In this document: piece by piece, positions 1 to 9,078 of the stretch | How the letters are laid out: every line of letters starts with the position of its first letter | Position numbering within the stretch: position 1 is the stretch's first letter | DNA from: Mucilaginibacter segetis | Lineage (GTDB): Bacteria > Bacteroidota > Bacteroidia > Sphingobacteriales > Sphingobacteriaceae | Assembly (NCBI RefSeq): GCF_016522075.1 | Contig: NZ_JAEHFW010000001.1 | Coordinates: 1,302,001-1,366,000 of the forward strand | Length of the DNA stretch: 64,000 bases | Direction: 5' to 3' | The notes under the pieces: generated by a model | The model's database searches: none | What the model was told of the DNA's origin: nothing | What the model saw: only the letters and a program-made list of their open reading frames with translations | Translations under genes and position numbers: made by a program

Positions 1-1823
1 CTCAACACCTTTTCGGTTTTAAGCGTAAATTCCTGTAAAACATTTCCTTTTTGATCGGTGATCTTTGTTACCAGCAGCGGATCAACCTTTTCGCCTTTGT
101 TTAAAAAAGTGCTGTATGCACGTACCATCTCATACACCGAAACATCGTTAGATCCCAATGATACCGACGGAACCGCTTTAAGCGGACTCTCGATACCTAA
201 TTTATGAGCGTACTGCACCACTTTATCCCAGCCTACGGCTTCGGTAAGTTGCGCGGTAATGGAATTTACAGATTTTCCCATAGCCCAGCGTAACGACATA
301 TCGCGGTAACTGAACCTGAAGTCGGCATTATTGGGCTGCCAAACTTCATCTTTGCCATTGTCTTTATATTTTATGGTTACAGGTTTGTCGGTAAACTTAT
401 CACACGGAGTGTAACCATTATCCAGCGCTGTTACGTAAGCGAATGGTTTAAAAGTAGAACCTGCCTGCCGTTTGGCCTGGTTTACGTGATCGTAATTAAA
501 ATATTTATGATCAATACCACCTACCCAAACTTTTATTTTACCGGTTGATGGCTCCATGGTCATCATTCCGGTGTTTAATATGCGGGTGTAGTATTTTATG
601 GAGTCGGCACTGGAAAAGGTAGTATCCTTATCGCCATTCCAGGTAAATACCGTCATCTTTTTCTTTTTATTGAAATATTTGTTGATCTCGGTAGTATCGC
701 CGTTATATTTCTTCTTCAATAATTTGTAGATAGGCAGACGTTGTTCTGCCTTAAGTAAAAAGTCCTTTATCTCGTTGCCTTTTGAGTCGCGCCAGGGGTT
801 CCGGTCGCCCCAGATATTATTAAAGCGCTTTTGCAGCATCTTCATTTTTTCATCAACTGCCTCCTCAGCGTATTGCTGCATGCGGGAATCAATAGTAGTG
901 TATATTTTCAATCCGTCTTCGTACAGATCATAGTCATTTTCTTCGCACCATTTATCCAGCCATTTTTCTACAGCACGTCTTATGTAAGAATCGCCGTGTC
1001 CACTGTTATCCACATAGCTCAGGTTAAGTCCAACAGGTTTTTTACTGCTGCTATCATACCCTGCCTTAGTGATATATCCATATTTTTGCATCTGACTTAA
1101 AACGATGTTGCGTCGTTCTACCGCCCGTTCCGGGTAATTAATAGGATTATAGGTTGATGTAGCTTTCAGCATACCAATAAGTGTGGCTGCTTCAGCAGGC
1201 GTTACTGCATCAGGAGTTTTGTCAAAATATTTTAGCGTGGCTGTTTTTATACCGAAGGAGTTATTTCCAAAAGGTACGGTATTCAAATACAGGGTAAGTA
1301 TTTGATGCTTGTTATAAACATGTTCAATTTTAAAAGCGGTGAGCCACTCTTTACACTTGTAAACAACTGTACGCAATAACGGGACATGACTTATCAAGCC
1401 TTCTGATTTGCGCTTGCGTGTTTTAAATAAGTTTTTGGCAAGTTGTTGTGTAATGGTGCTTGCTCCGCGTTTATCGCCTTGCGCTGTGGAAATTACACTG
1501 GTAAAAAAAGAATAAAAATCTACCCCGTGATGGCTGTAAAAGCGTACATCTTCTGTTGCTACAAGGGCATTTATAATATTAGGTGAGATGCTTTTAAAAT
1601 CGACAGGGGAGCGGTTCTCCCGGTAAAAACGACCGATGAGTTTGCCATCAGCTGTGTAAACCTCTGATGAAGTGGATAAATTCGGCGTTTTAATATCCTC
1701 CATATCCGGAGAATAACCGAACAACCAAAGAAAGTTTAATTCAATGGCGCAAAAAAAGATGATAACAAAATATATAAAGATGGTAAAATATCTTAAGTAT
1801 TGGTTTCTTATCCTTCGGAACAT
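1..1823 (-). CDS. mrcA: Class A penicillin-binding protein 1A, C-terminus cut by window edge
   Basis: This is a bifunctional peptidoglycan glycosyltransferase/transpeptidase anchored in the inner membrane. About 607 codons are visible. A short cytoplasmic start and one transmembrane helix (about residues 11-35) precede the GT51 domain, which shows EDVRFYSHHGVD, GASTITQQLAKN and LYLNTVPFGNNSFGI. The transpeptidase domain shows the SxxK motif (GSTFKP) and SxN (KSVNS). The KTG box lies beyond position 1. The start at 1823 gives a basic N-terminus (MFRRIRNQ) right before the helix. It faces away from the regulator at 2007 and appears to be transcribed alone. The family call is secure; the exact paralogue is less so. 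Confidence 0.95.
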   Translation of the reverse strand, partial: MFRRIRNQYLRYFTIFIYFVIIFFCAIELNFLWLFGYSPDMEDIKTPNLSTSSEVYTADGKLIGRFYRENRSPVDFKSISPNIINALVATEDVRFYSHHGVDFYSFFTSVISTAQGDKRGASTITQQLAKNLFKTRKRKSEGLISHVPLLRTVVYKCKEWLTAFKIEHVYNKHQILTLYLNTVPFGNNSFGIKTATLKYFDKTPDAVTPAEAATLIGMLKATSTYNPINYPERAVERRNIVLSQMQKYGYITKAGYDSSSKKPVGLNLSYVDNSGHGDSYIRRAVEKWLDKWCEENDYDLYEDGLKIYTTIDSRMQQYAEEAVDEKMKMLQKRFNNIWGDRNPWRDSKGNEIKDFLLKAEQRLPIYKLLKKKYNGDTTEINKYFNKKKKMTVFTWNGDKDTTFSSADSIKYYTRILNTGMMTMEPSTGKIKVWVGGIDHKYFNYDHVNQAKRQAGSTFKPFAYVTALDNGYTPCDKFTDKPVTIKYKDNGKDEVWQPNNADFRFSYRDMSLRWAMGKSVNSITAQLTEAVGWDKVVQYAHKLGIESPLKAVPSVSLGSNDVSVYEMVRAYSTFLNKGEKVDPLLVTKITDQKGNVLQEFTLKTEKVL

Positions 1824-1956
1824 TGGGTAAAGATGTAAAATTATGCGCCTAAATCATAACCGCTTTAACAAAATTTAACAACGTAAATTATTTAAGTAAA
1901 TTTTATGTTAAGAGCTATTAAAGTAATTAATTCATGATCTAAAATAATAAAAAATA

Positions 1957-1980
1957 AACTTTCAATAATTTTTGAAAGTT
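1957..1980. promoter_or_regulatory. Palindromic operator candidate upstream of the GbsR-type regulator
   Basis: Perfect 9-bp arms AACTTTCAA and TTGAAAGTT are separated by 6 bp. The right arm overlaps the TTTG (-33) box of the predicted promoter, so a bound protein should block initiation. A near-copy with the same geometry lies at 2532-2555 before the next transcription unit, which points to autoregulation and regulation of the neighbouring operon by the protein encoded at 2007. Confidence 0.6.
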
Positions 1981-2002
1981 TAATAAATAAATTATACATT
2001 TG
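1971..2002 (+). promoter_or_regulatory. Bacteroidota-type promoter of the regulator gene
   Basis: TTTG at 1971-1974, a 20-bp spacer and TACATTTG at 1995-2002 match the Bacteroidota primary sigma consensus (TTTG, 19-21 bp, TAnnTTTG). The -7 box ends only 4 bp before the ATG at 2007, so the transcript should have almost no leader, or translation may begin at a later codon. Confidence 0.55.
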
Positions 2003-2006
2003 CTTT

Positions 2007-2513
2007 ATGGAATTAGCGGAGGCAAAACTAAAGTTTATTGAGGCATGGGGCAAACTTGGATCGGAGTGGGGGATTAACCGCACTATGGCGCAGGTACACG
2101 CTTTGCTGCTGATAACCCCCGACGCTTTAACTACTGAAGAGATAATGGAGGCACTCAGCATATCAAGAGGAAACGCTAATATGACCTTGCGCGATCTGAT
2201 AGGGTGGGGATTAGTAGAAAAGCAACATCGTGCAGGCGAACGTAAGGAATATTTTTTTGCAGAGAAGGATACCTGGATGATAGCCCGCCAGGTAGCTCAG
2301 GAACGTAAAAAAAGGGAACTCGACCCGGTAGTGAAAATATTGAATGAGCTATCGGAAGTTAAGGGAGACGACAAAGACCCGGAATACAAAACGTTTAAAA
2401 AATCGGTTACCGAAATAAATAAGCTGGCTAAAAATGTGAACCGTACACTGGAAACCATGCTGAAAACCGAAGAAAATTGGTTTTGGGGATCTATTTTTAA
2501 AATATTTAAATAG
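2007..2513 (+). CDS. GbsR/MarR-family winged-helix transcriptional regulator
   Basis: 168 residues. The winged helix occupies roughly residues 25-90 (LTTEEIMEALSISRGNANMTLRDL is the recognition region, followed by a wing around HRAGERKEYFF). The C-terminal helical half probably dimerises. The length and the SRGN.N..LRDL pattern fit the GbsR-like branch of MarR regulators. It probably represses itself and the operon starting at 2591, since similar palindromes lie in front of both. The effector is unknown; in known GbsR proteins it is choline, but no betaine genes are near. Confidence 0.85.
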   Translation: MELAEAKLKFIEAWGKLGSEWGINRTMAQVHALLLITPDALTTEEIMEALSISRGNANMTLRDLIGWGLVEKQHRAGERKEYFFAEKDTWMIARQVAQERKKRELDPVVKILNELSEVKGDDKDPEYKTFKKSVTEINKLAKNVNRTLETMLKTEENWFWGSIFKIFK

Positions 2514-2531
2514 CTATATTTTTTTAATTAA

Positions 2532-2555
2532 AACTTTCATAATTTACTGAAAATT
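2532..2555. promoter_or_regulatory. Second copy of the regulator palindrome, upstream of the five-gene operon
   Basis: Arms AACTTTCA and TGAAAATT have the same overall 24-bp length and TAATTT-like centre as the site at 1957-1980, with one mismatch in the right arm. It sits 36 bp before the ATG at 2591. This supports control of the downstream operon by the 2007 regulator. Function is inferred. Confidence 0.55.
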
Positions 2556-2590
2556 CAATATATATAATATTAACTTAAATCAATAACATC

Positions 2591-2956
2591 ATGAACTATT
2601 TTATTTTAACCTACGCCGTTTACCTTTTAGTTAGCATACTATTAACTATTTGGGTAGCCAGAGTTTTATTTAACAATGGCCGTATTTTTTTGGTAGATAT
2701 TTTTAGCGGAAATACCCCGCTGGCCGACAGCGTGAACAAGCTGCTTGTTGTGGGCTTTTACCTGATCAATATTGGTTACATGAGTTTGGCGCTAAAGGAA
2801 ACCGGAGGGATAGGGAGCATTCAAGCGGTAATTGAGGTGTTGAGTCATAAACTGGGTTTAATAATACTCATATTGGGAGGCATGCACTTTTTAAATCTCA
2901 CCATATTCTTTAAGCTGAGAAATAGGACACAAAAGAGCAAGGCTGCTAATCACTAA
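2591..2956 (+). CDS. Small integral membrane protein, function unknown
   Basis: 121 residues with three predicted membrane helices: about 5-25, 48-66 and 82-106. The C-terminus is basic and probably cytoplasmic (RNRTQKSKAANH). No catalytic motif is visible. It is the first gene of the operon controlled by the 2532 palindrome, 27 bp before the DCC protein. Proximity to a redox-type protein and lipid-binding-like proteins suggests a membrane-associated role, but I cannot assign one. Confidence 0.75.
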   Translation: MNYFILTYAVYLLVSILLTIWVARVLFNNGRIFLVDIFSGNTPLADSVNKLLVVGFYLINIGYMSLALKETGGIGSIQAVIEVLSHKLGLIILILGGMHFLNLTIFFKLRNRTQKSKAANH

Positions 2957-2983
2957 CTATAATTATATTAATCCAAATATGCC

Positions 2984-3805
2984 ATGAAAACGCTGCACAA
3001 CCATATTATTCTATACGATGCCGATTGCCCTATGTGCAAATTATATACTAATTCTCTTGTAAACAGGGGTATGCTCAATCAGGATGGAAGAGCCGCTTAC
3101 CAAAATATACCGCATGCTGCCTGCCCCTTAGTGGATTGGCAACGCGCTGCAAATGAAATAGCTTTGGTAAACACGCAAACAGGAGAGGTGAGTTATGGAA
3201 TAGAGAGTTTATTTAAAGTGATAGGGTATAATTATACATGGTTAAAACCCATGTTTAATTGCGTGCCTTTTTTATGGTTGGCGAAAAAATTATATGCTTT
3301 TGTTTCTTACAACAGAAGGGTAATTATTCCCGCTTCAAAGGCTGACGAGTACGCTGTTCAACCCACTTTTAGGTTAAGTTACCGTTTGGCATATCTGGTA
3401 TTTACTTGGCTATTGGCAGGTGGAATACTCACTATGTATGCTAAATTATTAACAGGGTTAGTGCCTTTAGGTGATCACTTTCGGGAATATTATATATGCG
3501 GTGGGCAAATCCTTTTTCAGACGATAATTATTAACTGGTATGCTCCGCAAAAGCGATGGGAGTATCTCGGCAATATGATGACGATATCTTTTGGCGGTGC
3601 TTTGCTTTTATTACCTGCATTACTTATGGCTCAAATATTCCATTTTTCTGCTATTGCCGCAACATTTTGTTTCCTGGGTGTGGCGGGTTTAATGTTTCTG
3701 GAGCATATTCGTCGCACAAAAATATTACATTTAGGCTGGCTGTTAACACTTAGCTGGACAGTTTACCGCCTGCTGGTACTTTTACTGATCTATATCTTAA
3801 ATTAA
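2984..3805 (+). CDS. DCC-family (DUF393) protein with C-terminal membrane domain
   Basis: 273 residues. The N-terminal domain carries the DCC signature as DADCPMC (Cys15, Cys18), the thioredoxin-like CxxC arrangement that names this thiol-redox family. Residues about 130-270 form four or five hydrophobic helices, so this is a fusion of a DCC domain to a membrane domain, longer than the usual 120-150 residue stand-alone DCC protein. It lies 5 bp before the epimerase gene at 3811, consistent with co-translation. Its substrate is unknown. Confidence 0.85.
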   Translation: MKTLHNHIILYDADCPMCKLYTNSLVNRGMLNQDGRAAYQNIPHAACPLVDWQRAANEIALVNTQTGEVSYGIESLFKVIGYNYTWLKPMFNCVPFLWLAKKLYAFVSYNRRVIIPASKADEYAVQPTFRLSYRLAYLVFTWLLAGGILTMYAKLLTGLVPLGDHFREYYICGGQILFQTIIINWYAPQKRWEYLGNMMTISFGGALLLLPALLMAQIFHFSAIAATFCFLGVAGLMFLEHIRRTKILHLGWLLTLSWTVYRLLVLLLIYILN

Positions 3806-3810
3806 CGGAT

Positions 3811-4737
3811 ATGAAATATAAAAAGATTGTATTGGCCGGCGGCAATGGCTATCTGGGAACGGTATTGGCTGCATATTACAAAGATCTGGCTGATGAGGTG
3901 ATCATATTAAGCAGAAAGGCAAATCCTGCTACAGCGAATGTCAAAACCGTGGTATGGGATGGTCAAACGGAAGGGGAGTGGATTAGCGCTCTAAACGGCG
4001 CTGATATGCTTATCAACCTTTGCGGAAAAAATGTTAACTGCAGATACACACCGGAAAACCGGCAACAGATCATCAGTTCAAGAGTTGTGCCCACTGCTTT
4101 GTTGGGCGATGCAATAAACAAGATAAGTGATCCACCTGAATTGTGGATCAACGTTACCTCAGCTACCATTTACCGCCACGCGGAAGATCATGCGCAGGAC
4201 GAAGCTACCGGGGAAACTGGTAACGGGTTTTCCATAGAAGTTTGCAAGAAATGGGAACAGGCATTTTTTGATGTCGATACACCTGCTACCCGTCAGGTTG
4301 CCTTACGGATGGGAATAGTTCTGGGTCGTAATGATGGGGTTTTTCCTCGGTTGCTTAATTTGGTTAAGTTGGGTATGGGCGGCATGCAGGGCGATGGCGA
4401 ACAATATGTGGCCTGGATACATGAATTGGATGCAGCGCAGATTACCGAATACATTTACAGACATCGGGAGCTAAATGGTGTAATTAATTGTACGAGCCCA
4501 AATGCTGTGAAAAATAAGGAGCTGATGGGTATCATCCGCAAAGCTTACGGTGTACCTTTTGGCTTGCCCGCCCCGCAATGGTTATTGGAAATTGGCGCCC
4601 GCCTTATCGTTACAGAAACCGAACTGATTCTGAAAAGCAGATGGGTAGCTCCTAAACGGTTACTGGAGGCTGGTTATCAATTCAGGTTTCCGTTGACACA
4701 ACATGCCATTCACGATATTTTAAGTACAAGAGTTTAA
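3811..4737 (+). CDS. TIGR01777-family NAD(P)-dependent epimerase/SDR39U1-like protein
   Basis: 308 residues, the normal family length. An extended SDR Rossmann fold begins with the glycine motif AGGNGYLG (about residues 9-16). The family-typical stretch LINLCGKNVNCRYTPENR follows near residues 66-84, then NVTSATIY at the active-site strand. The C-terminal DUF1731-like region covers the last ~50 residues. Association with DCC and SRPBCC genes recurs in Bacteroidota. Substrate unknown. Confidence 0.9.
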   Translation: MKYKKIVLAGGNGYLGTVLAAYYKDLADEVIILSRKANPATANVKTVVWDGQTEGEWISALNGADMLINLCGKNVNCRYTPENRQQIISSRVVPTALLGDAINKISDPPELWINVTSATIYRHAEDHAQDEATGETGNGFSIEVCKKWEQAFFDVDTPATRQVALRMGIVLGRNDGVFPRLLNLVKLGMGGMQGDGEQYVAWIHELDAAQITEYIYRHRELNGVINCTSPNAVKNKELMGIIRKAYGVPFGLPAPQWLLEIGARLIVTETELILKSRWVAPKRLLEAGYQFRFPLTQHAIHDILSTRV

Positions 4738-4763
4738 TAACCTATCCTTTCAAATGATAATCT

Positions 4764-5732
4764 ATGATCAAGTATAAAAAATGGCTGTTAATAATCGGTT
4801 TACCACTGCTATTCGCTTTTGTAATGCGTTTTGTATTTGGTGTAGACCGTATATCGGAATTGTATGTGGTAATGTCCATCAGTTTTTTGCTTTTGGTGCC
4901 CTTTGGTATAGGCGCCTTAACTATCTATGTATCGGATATTGAAAAGGTCAGGAAAATAAGTTACCGAGTATTTGTACCCTGGCTTCCTATCCTTGCTTTT
5001 TTTCTGCTTACTTTAACTTTTGCAATAGAAGGATGGGCGTGCTGGTTGATGATCATGCCTGTGTTTTTGGCATCTGCATCATTAGGAGGATTAACTGCCG
5101 GATATTTTAAACTCAAAAAGAAAAAAGGTGAAAGAACCTACATCTCCTTAGTGGTATTGCTCCCTTTTATCATGTCGCCAATAGAGCAATTGGTTGGCAG
5201 TATTCCGGGAAAATACGAGGCTTATACTTTTATTGATATTAAAGCCGATAAGGCGAAGATATGGCGAAACGTTACAAGGGTACGAGCCATAAAACAAGAT
5301 GAAGATAAGGGCTGGCTAACCCGTACGCTGGGTTTTCCGCGGCCTGTGCGTGCCGAACTGAATTATAACGGTGTGGGCGCTTACCGTAAAGCCATTTTTG
5401 ATAAGGGGTTGGTTTTTCATGAGCAGGTATTATATTATGATGATATGCGCCGTATGGTTTTTTCCATCAAAGCAAATCCCTATGAAATACCCTCAACTAC
5501 TATGGATAAACATGTGGTAATAGGGGGCGATTATTTTGATGTACTTAACGGAACTTATGTATTGCAGAAACTAAATAACACCACCTTTCGCCTGCATTTG
5601 TACAGCCATTTCAAACTGACAACTACCTTTAATTTTTATGCATCGTGGTGGGCAGGGTGGATAATGAAAGATATTCAGAACAATATTTTACAAGTAATAA
5701 AAGAAAGGGCCGAAAGCAGTGGCGATAATTAA
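4764..5732 (+). CDS. Membrane protein with SRPBCC-like C-terminal domain
   Basis: 322 residues. Four or more hydrophobic helices occupy residues about 8-145. After them comes a soluble segment (about 155-310) whose pattern (AYTFIDIKADKAKIWRNV near its start, an amphipathic C-terminal helix ending in IQNNILQVIKER) resembles START/SRPBCC lipid- or ligand-binding folds. Its stop overlaps the next start by 14 bp, which implies translational coupling to the SRPBCC gene at 5719. Assignment of the soluble domain is by pattern only. Confidence 0.7.
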   Translation: MIKYKKWLLIIGLPLLFAFVMRFVFGVDRISELYVVMSISFLLLVPFGIGALTIYVSDIEKVRKISYRVFVPWLPILAFFLLTLTFAIEGWACWLMIMPVFLASASLGGLTAGYFKLKKKKGERTYISLVVLLPFIMSPIEQLVGSIPGKYEAYTFIDIKADKAKIWRNVTRVRAIKQDEDKGWLTRTLGFPRPVRAELNYNGVGAYRKAIFDKGLVFHEQVLYYDDMRRMVFSIKANPYEIPSTTMDKHVVIGGDYFDVLNGTYVLQKLNNTTFRLHLYSHFKLTTTFNFYASWWAGWIMKDIQNNILQVIKERAESSGDN

Positions 5733-6174
5733 GTTGCAAACACATATAAACGCGCCATTAGAGGTGTGCTTTGATGCTTCAAGAAACATTGATCTGCATG
5801 TAAACTCTATGGAGCATAGCCGTGAAAAAGCGGTTGGTGGGGTTACTTCCGGACTGATAAATTTAAACGATTGGGTTACCTGGGAAGCAAACCATTTTGG
5901 ATTAAAAATGAAGATGACAGTTAAAATAACTGAAATGAAATTTCCGGATTATTTTGTGGACGAAATGATAAAAGGCCCCTTTAAACTAATGCGGCATTCT
6001 CACTTTTTTAAAAGCGATGGTGATAGAACAATAATGAGCGATGAATTTATTTTTAAGTCTCCTTTTGGATTATTGGGTAAGCTTGTAGATGAATTATTTT
6101 TAAAGATGTATATGGAACGGTTACTTACAAAACGGAATATATTTCTTAAAACAATGGCAGAGAATAGTCTTTAA
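5719..6174 (+). CDS. SRPBCC-family protein
   Basis: 151 residues, a single START/SRPBCC-like domain: an initial strand IKLQTHINAPLEVCFDASRN, the central segment LNDWVTWEANHFG, and a long C-terminal helix (about 120-148). The GTG start at 5719 is inside the preceding gene, and no later ATG preserves the first strand, so GTG is preferred. This is the last gene of the operon starting at 2591. The family binds hydrophobic ligands in a cavity; the ligand here is unknown. Confidence 0.8.
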   Translation: MAIIKLQTHINAPLEVCFDASRNIDLHVNSMEHSREKAVGGVTSGLINLNDWVTWEANHFGLKMKMTVKITEMKFPDYFVDEMIKGPFKLMRHSHFFKSDGDRTIMSDEFIFKSPFGLLGKLVDELFLKMYMERLLTKRNIFLKTMAENSL

Positions 6175-6177
6175 ATA

Positions 6178-7008
6178 TTAAATAAAAAACCGAGCTTCCT
6201 GATGGGTTTCTAAAATATGGATCTCATCGCCAATTTTAATAGTGCCGTTACCGCTGCTGATAAGATTTTGGCCAAAATATATCTTATTATTTTTTTGCCG
6301 GTAGGTGGCTAACGTTTTGGTTGGTTCTTTTCCTTTTTTGCGGGTTGCCTGATCAATGGTGATCATTACACACCGCGCGCAAAGTTTTACCCCATACAAA
6401 TCAGTTCCTGTAATACGGATATGTTTCATACTGTCCTCCAAAAATGCTTCGCCTCCTGTGAATACCATATTGGGCCGAAACCTGTTCATTCGAACGGGGG
6501 CATCTAATTTGCTATTGAGGTCGTCCAACGAGGCTTGCCCGATGATCAGCATAGGGTAGGCATCAGCAAAAGAAGTGATATTTCCGGGTTCGGTATATTT
6601 TTGATCGGTAGGGCGTTCAGTTTCATCCGGCATATACACTAATGAACAAATTATGTTGAGTTTCTCCCGAAACCATTCATCAGCCTCATCACTTACCAAT
6701 TGCGCCGTACATACATCATCCCAAATACTCACCTGTAGCTGCGTTTGTTTTACAGGTTTAAACGGAATTAAAATGGATGCCCCATTAGCCTTATATGTTA
6801 CTTTTAATCCGTTTACTGTTAACTCTTGTGTAAACAGGGCCAACTGCGGATGTTCGCGCTGCGATAGAAAACGATTATTGGCATCAACCAGCATCCAGCG
6901 GCGGTCATGCTCCAATCCCCGATCGGTAACCTTAGCTTCAGTAAGGGCAATGCCGCCTAATGATTTTATGGGGTAAATATATAATCCGCTTATACGTAAC
7001 ATCAACAA
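6178..7008 (-). CDS. MOSC domain-containing protein (YcbX-like, without ferredoxin domain)
   Basis: 276 residues. The N-terminal MOSC-N beta-barrel shows IYPIKSLGG and DRGLEHDRRWMLVD. The MOSC domain follows with the conserved cysteine in LCARCVMITID (about residue 210) that ligates molybdenum cofactor in mARC/YcbX enzymes. E. coli YcbX has an extra C-terminal ferredoxin domain that is absent here. The likely role is molybdenum-dependent reduction of N-hydroxylated compounds. Start at 7008, or two codons later at the second Met. Confidence 0.9.
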   Translation of the reverse strand: MLMLRISGLYIYPIKSLGGIALTEAKVTDRGLEHDRRWMLVDANNRFLSQREHPQLALFTQELTVNGLKVTYKANGASILIPFKPVKQTQLQVSIWDDVCTAQLVSDEADEWFREKLNIICSLVYMPDETERPTDQKYTEPGNITSFADAYPMLIIGQASLDDLNSKLDAPVRMNRFRPNMVFTGGEAFLEDSMKHIRITGTDLYGVKLCARCVMITIDQATRKKGKEPTKTLATYRQKNNKIYFGQNLISSGNGTIKIGDEIHILETHQEARFFI

Positions 7009-7074
7009 GTATATAGGGAAGTATCAAATAAAAACACGGCATTTAATTCCGTGCTTTTATCAGTATCTATCTTA

Positions 7075-8664
7075 TTAATCTAACCCACCATGACGGTTCG
7101 GTTTCCTCTGCTCAGGCCATTTCATAGGCTCACCCGTACGGCTGTCTGTAGGCAATACGCTCTTCTCTCGTGATGCTTTAGCAGGATCCTCGCAGGCCAT
7201 GTAAACTAAAATAGCGGTCAGGATGGCATTGTTGCGCACATCATCAAAAACCACTTTGTCGTAAGTGTCACGGTTGGTATGCCATGTATAATTGCCATAA
7301 GCCCAGCTGGTTGAACTTAACGAAAACCCAGGTGCCCCTGCTGCAACAAATGAGGCGAAATCTGAACCGCCACCACCCGGGGTTCCCGGAAAATTAGTTT
7401 TGATCTGTTCGCGAATATTATCAGGAACCTGTGATAACCAGCGGCCCAGGTAGTCATGAGCATTTAAAAACCCTTGCCCCGAAATATTTACTACACGTCC
7501 GGTGCCGTTATCCTGGTTAAATAAAGCTTGCAGGTTGGCTACAATTTCCGGATGATCCTCCACAAAGGCGCGTGAACCGTTCAGTCCTTCTTCTTCACTA
7601 CCCCAATGGCCCACTAAAATGGTACGCTTGGGGTTCGGGTAAACTTTTTTAAGTATTCGCATAGCCTCCATCATGGTAAGTGTACCTGTGCCATTATCCG
7701 TGGCGCCCGTTCCGCCATCCCAGGAATCGAAATGTGCGGACAGCATTACATATTCATCAGGTTTTTCGGTGCCCTTTATTTCGCCTATGATATTAAAAGT
7801 AGGAACCACTCCCAACTCTTTTGATTCGGTTTGCATAGTGATACGCGGTTTATCGCCCGATTCTGCCAAACGGAAAAGCATGCCATAATCCTCCAACGCA
7901 ATATCAACAGTAGGCACCTTTTTAGTATAGGCCGCAAAAATTTTATCCACCCCAAAACCTGCCGACCAGTAATTAGTAAGTATGCCCGCGGCTCCTGCAT
8001 TTTCAAGAGCGACAGGTAAGGTGCGGGTAGTGTAACCCGTATTGCTGATGCGTTTGCGCCACGCTTCGGTTTGGGCAGAACGGGCTTGCTTCATTTTATC
8101 GAATGATTCCGTGGTGGCGTATTCTTTCCAGTTATCATCCGGCCGGCCGGTAGGCTGATCCATTGATATCATTACGAATTTCCCCTTCACGGCAGGCAGC
8201 CATTTTTGAAAAGCTACAGAATCGGCCAGGTCGGGTAATACAATTACCTCAGCGGTGACCGGTTTTTTCATGGATGGGCTCCATGCCAGTTGCGTGCCCT
8301 CTAATGATTTTACACGGGGATACACCATATCAATATGCGAGATGCCGCGTTCCCAACCACGCCATTCGCCCCATTTTTCATAGCGGGCATCAATGCCCCA
8401 GTTTTTATATTTGGCTAATGCCCACTTACCTGCCTGCTCCATTTGTGGTGTACCCACCAGGCGGGGGCCAATACCATCAAACAACTCATGAGCCAGTGTT
8501 TCCAGATGTGAGTTATCGGTTTCTTCTTTTATAATATTCTCAATAACCGGATCTTTACTTTGCGCAAAGCTCCGGGTGTTATTCAAACAAAATGCGGCCA
8601 GCATAAGCAGACCAAACGTTTTTTTTATACCGAATGACGGGAATAGGGTTGGGTAGGTTTTCAT
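7075..8664 (-). CDS. Secreted M28-family zinc peptidase
   Basis: 529 residues from the ATG at 8664. An upstream in-frame ATG at 8712 would add 16 residues, but the later start places a standard signal peptide (MKTYPTLFPSFGIKK... ending NTRSFAQ) at the N-terminus. A PA-like insert region precedes the M28 catalytic domain, which shows the zinc ligands and catalytic residues AHFDSWD, ATDNGTG, GSEEEG, NQDNGTG and TWHTNRDT in the expected order. It is probably a periplasmic or outer-membrane aminopeptidase/carboxypeptidase. Monocistronic. Confidence 0.93.
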   Translation of the reverse strand: MKTYPTLFPSFGIKKTFGLLMLAAFCLNNTRSFAQSKDPVIENIIKEETDNSHLETLAHELFDGIGPRLVGTPQMEQAGKWALAKYKNWGIDARYEKWGEWRGWERGISHIDMVYPRVKSLEGTQLAWSPSMKKPVTAEVIVLPDLADSVAFQKWLPAVKGKFVMISMDQPTGRPDDNWKEYATTESFDKMKQARSAQTEAWRKRISNTGYTTRTLPVALENAGAAGILTNYWSAGFGVDKIFAAYTKKVPTVDIALEDYGMLFRLAESGDKPRITMQTESKELGVVPTFNIIGEIKGTEKPDEYVMLSAHFDSWDGGTGATDNGTGTLTMMEAMRILKKVYPNPKRTILVGHWGSEEEGLNGSRAFVEDHPEIVANLQALFNQDNGTGRVVNISGQGFLNAHDYLGRWLSQVPDNIREQIKTNFPGTPGGGGSDFASFVAAGAPGFSLSSTSWAYGNYTWHTNRDTYDKVVFDDVRNNAILTAILVYMACEDPAKASREKSVLPTDSRTGEPMKWPEQRKPNRHGGLD

Positions 8665-8752
8665 AAAACGAATATAATAAATTGACATCTTTCCTGAGGT
8701 AACTGACCTCATTTTTATTATACAAACATTTTATGAAAACATACGGCAAGTA

Positions 8753-9076
8753 TTATCCCCGGGGGCGCTTTAAATTATAAGCAACCAAAAAATTCAGATC
8801 TTCTTCTTCTATGTTTTTTGTTTGGAATTGTCTTTCATCCTTACTGAATGTTTGATTAAGCCGCGATTTAATGGTGTGAAACACCTGTAATAATATTTCC
8901 GGCATTATTTTCACTGCAATTGTTGGATAATAATTTTTTTGAATACTTGATCTTCCGGAATCACTGACCATGCTAAACTCCCAGCTATCATCCTGTTTAA
9001 AACCATGTTCTTTGGCGGCATTCATCAAATCGTACAAATACATACGGCTTTGTAGCTCTACTTGTTGGTTGTCCAT
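8753..9076 (-). CDS. Conserved hypothetical protein
   Basis: 107 residues, soluble, with a mix of charged helices and a central strand region (YYPTIAVKIMPEILLQVF). No known domain recognised. It begins 2 bp after the stop of the small lysine-rich gene at 9079-9213, so the two are almost certainly one operon. Function unknown. Confidence 0.6.
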   Translation of the reverse strand: MDNQQVELQSRMYLYDLMNAAKEHGFKQDDSWEFSMVSDSGRSSIQKNYYPTIAVKIMPEILLQVFHTIKSRLNQTFSKDERQFQTKNIEEEDLNFLVAYNLKRPRG

Positions 9077-9078
9077 GA

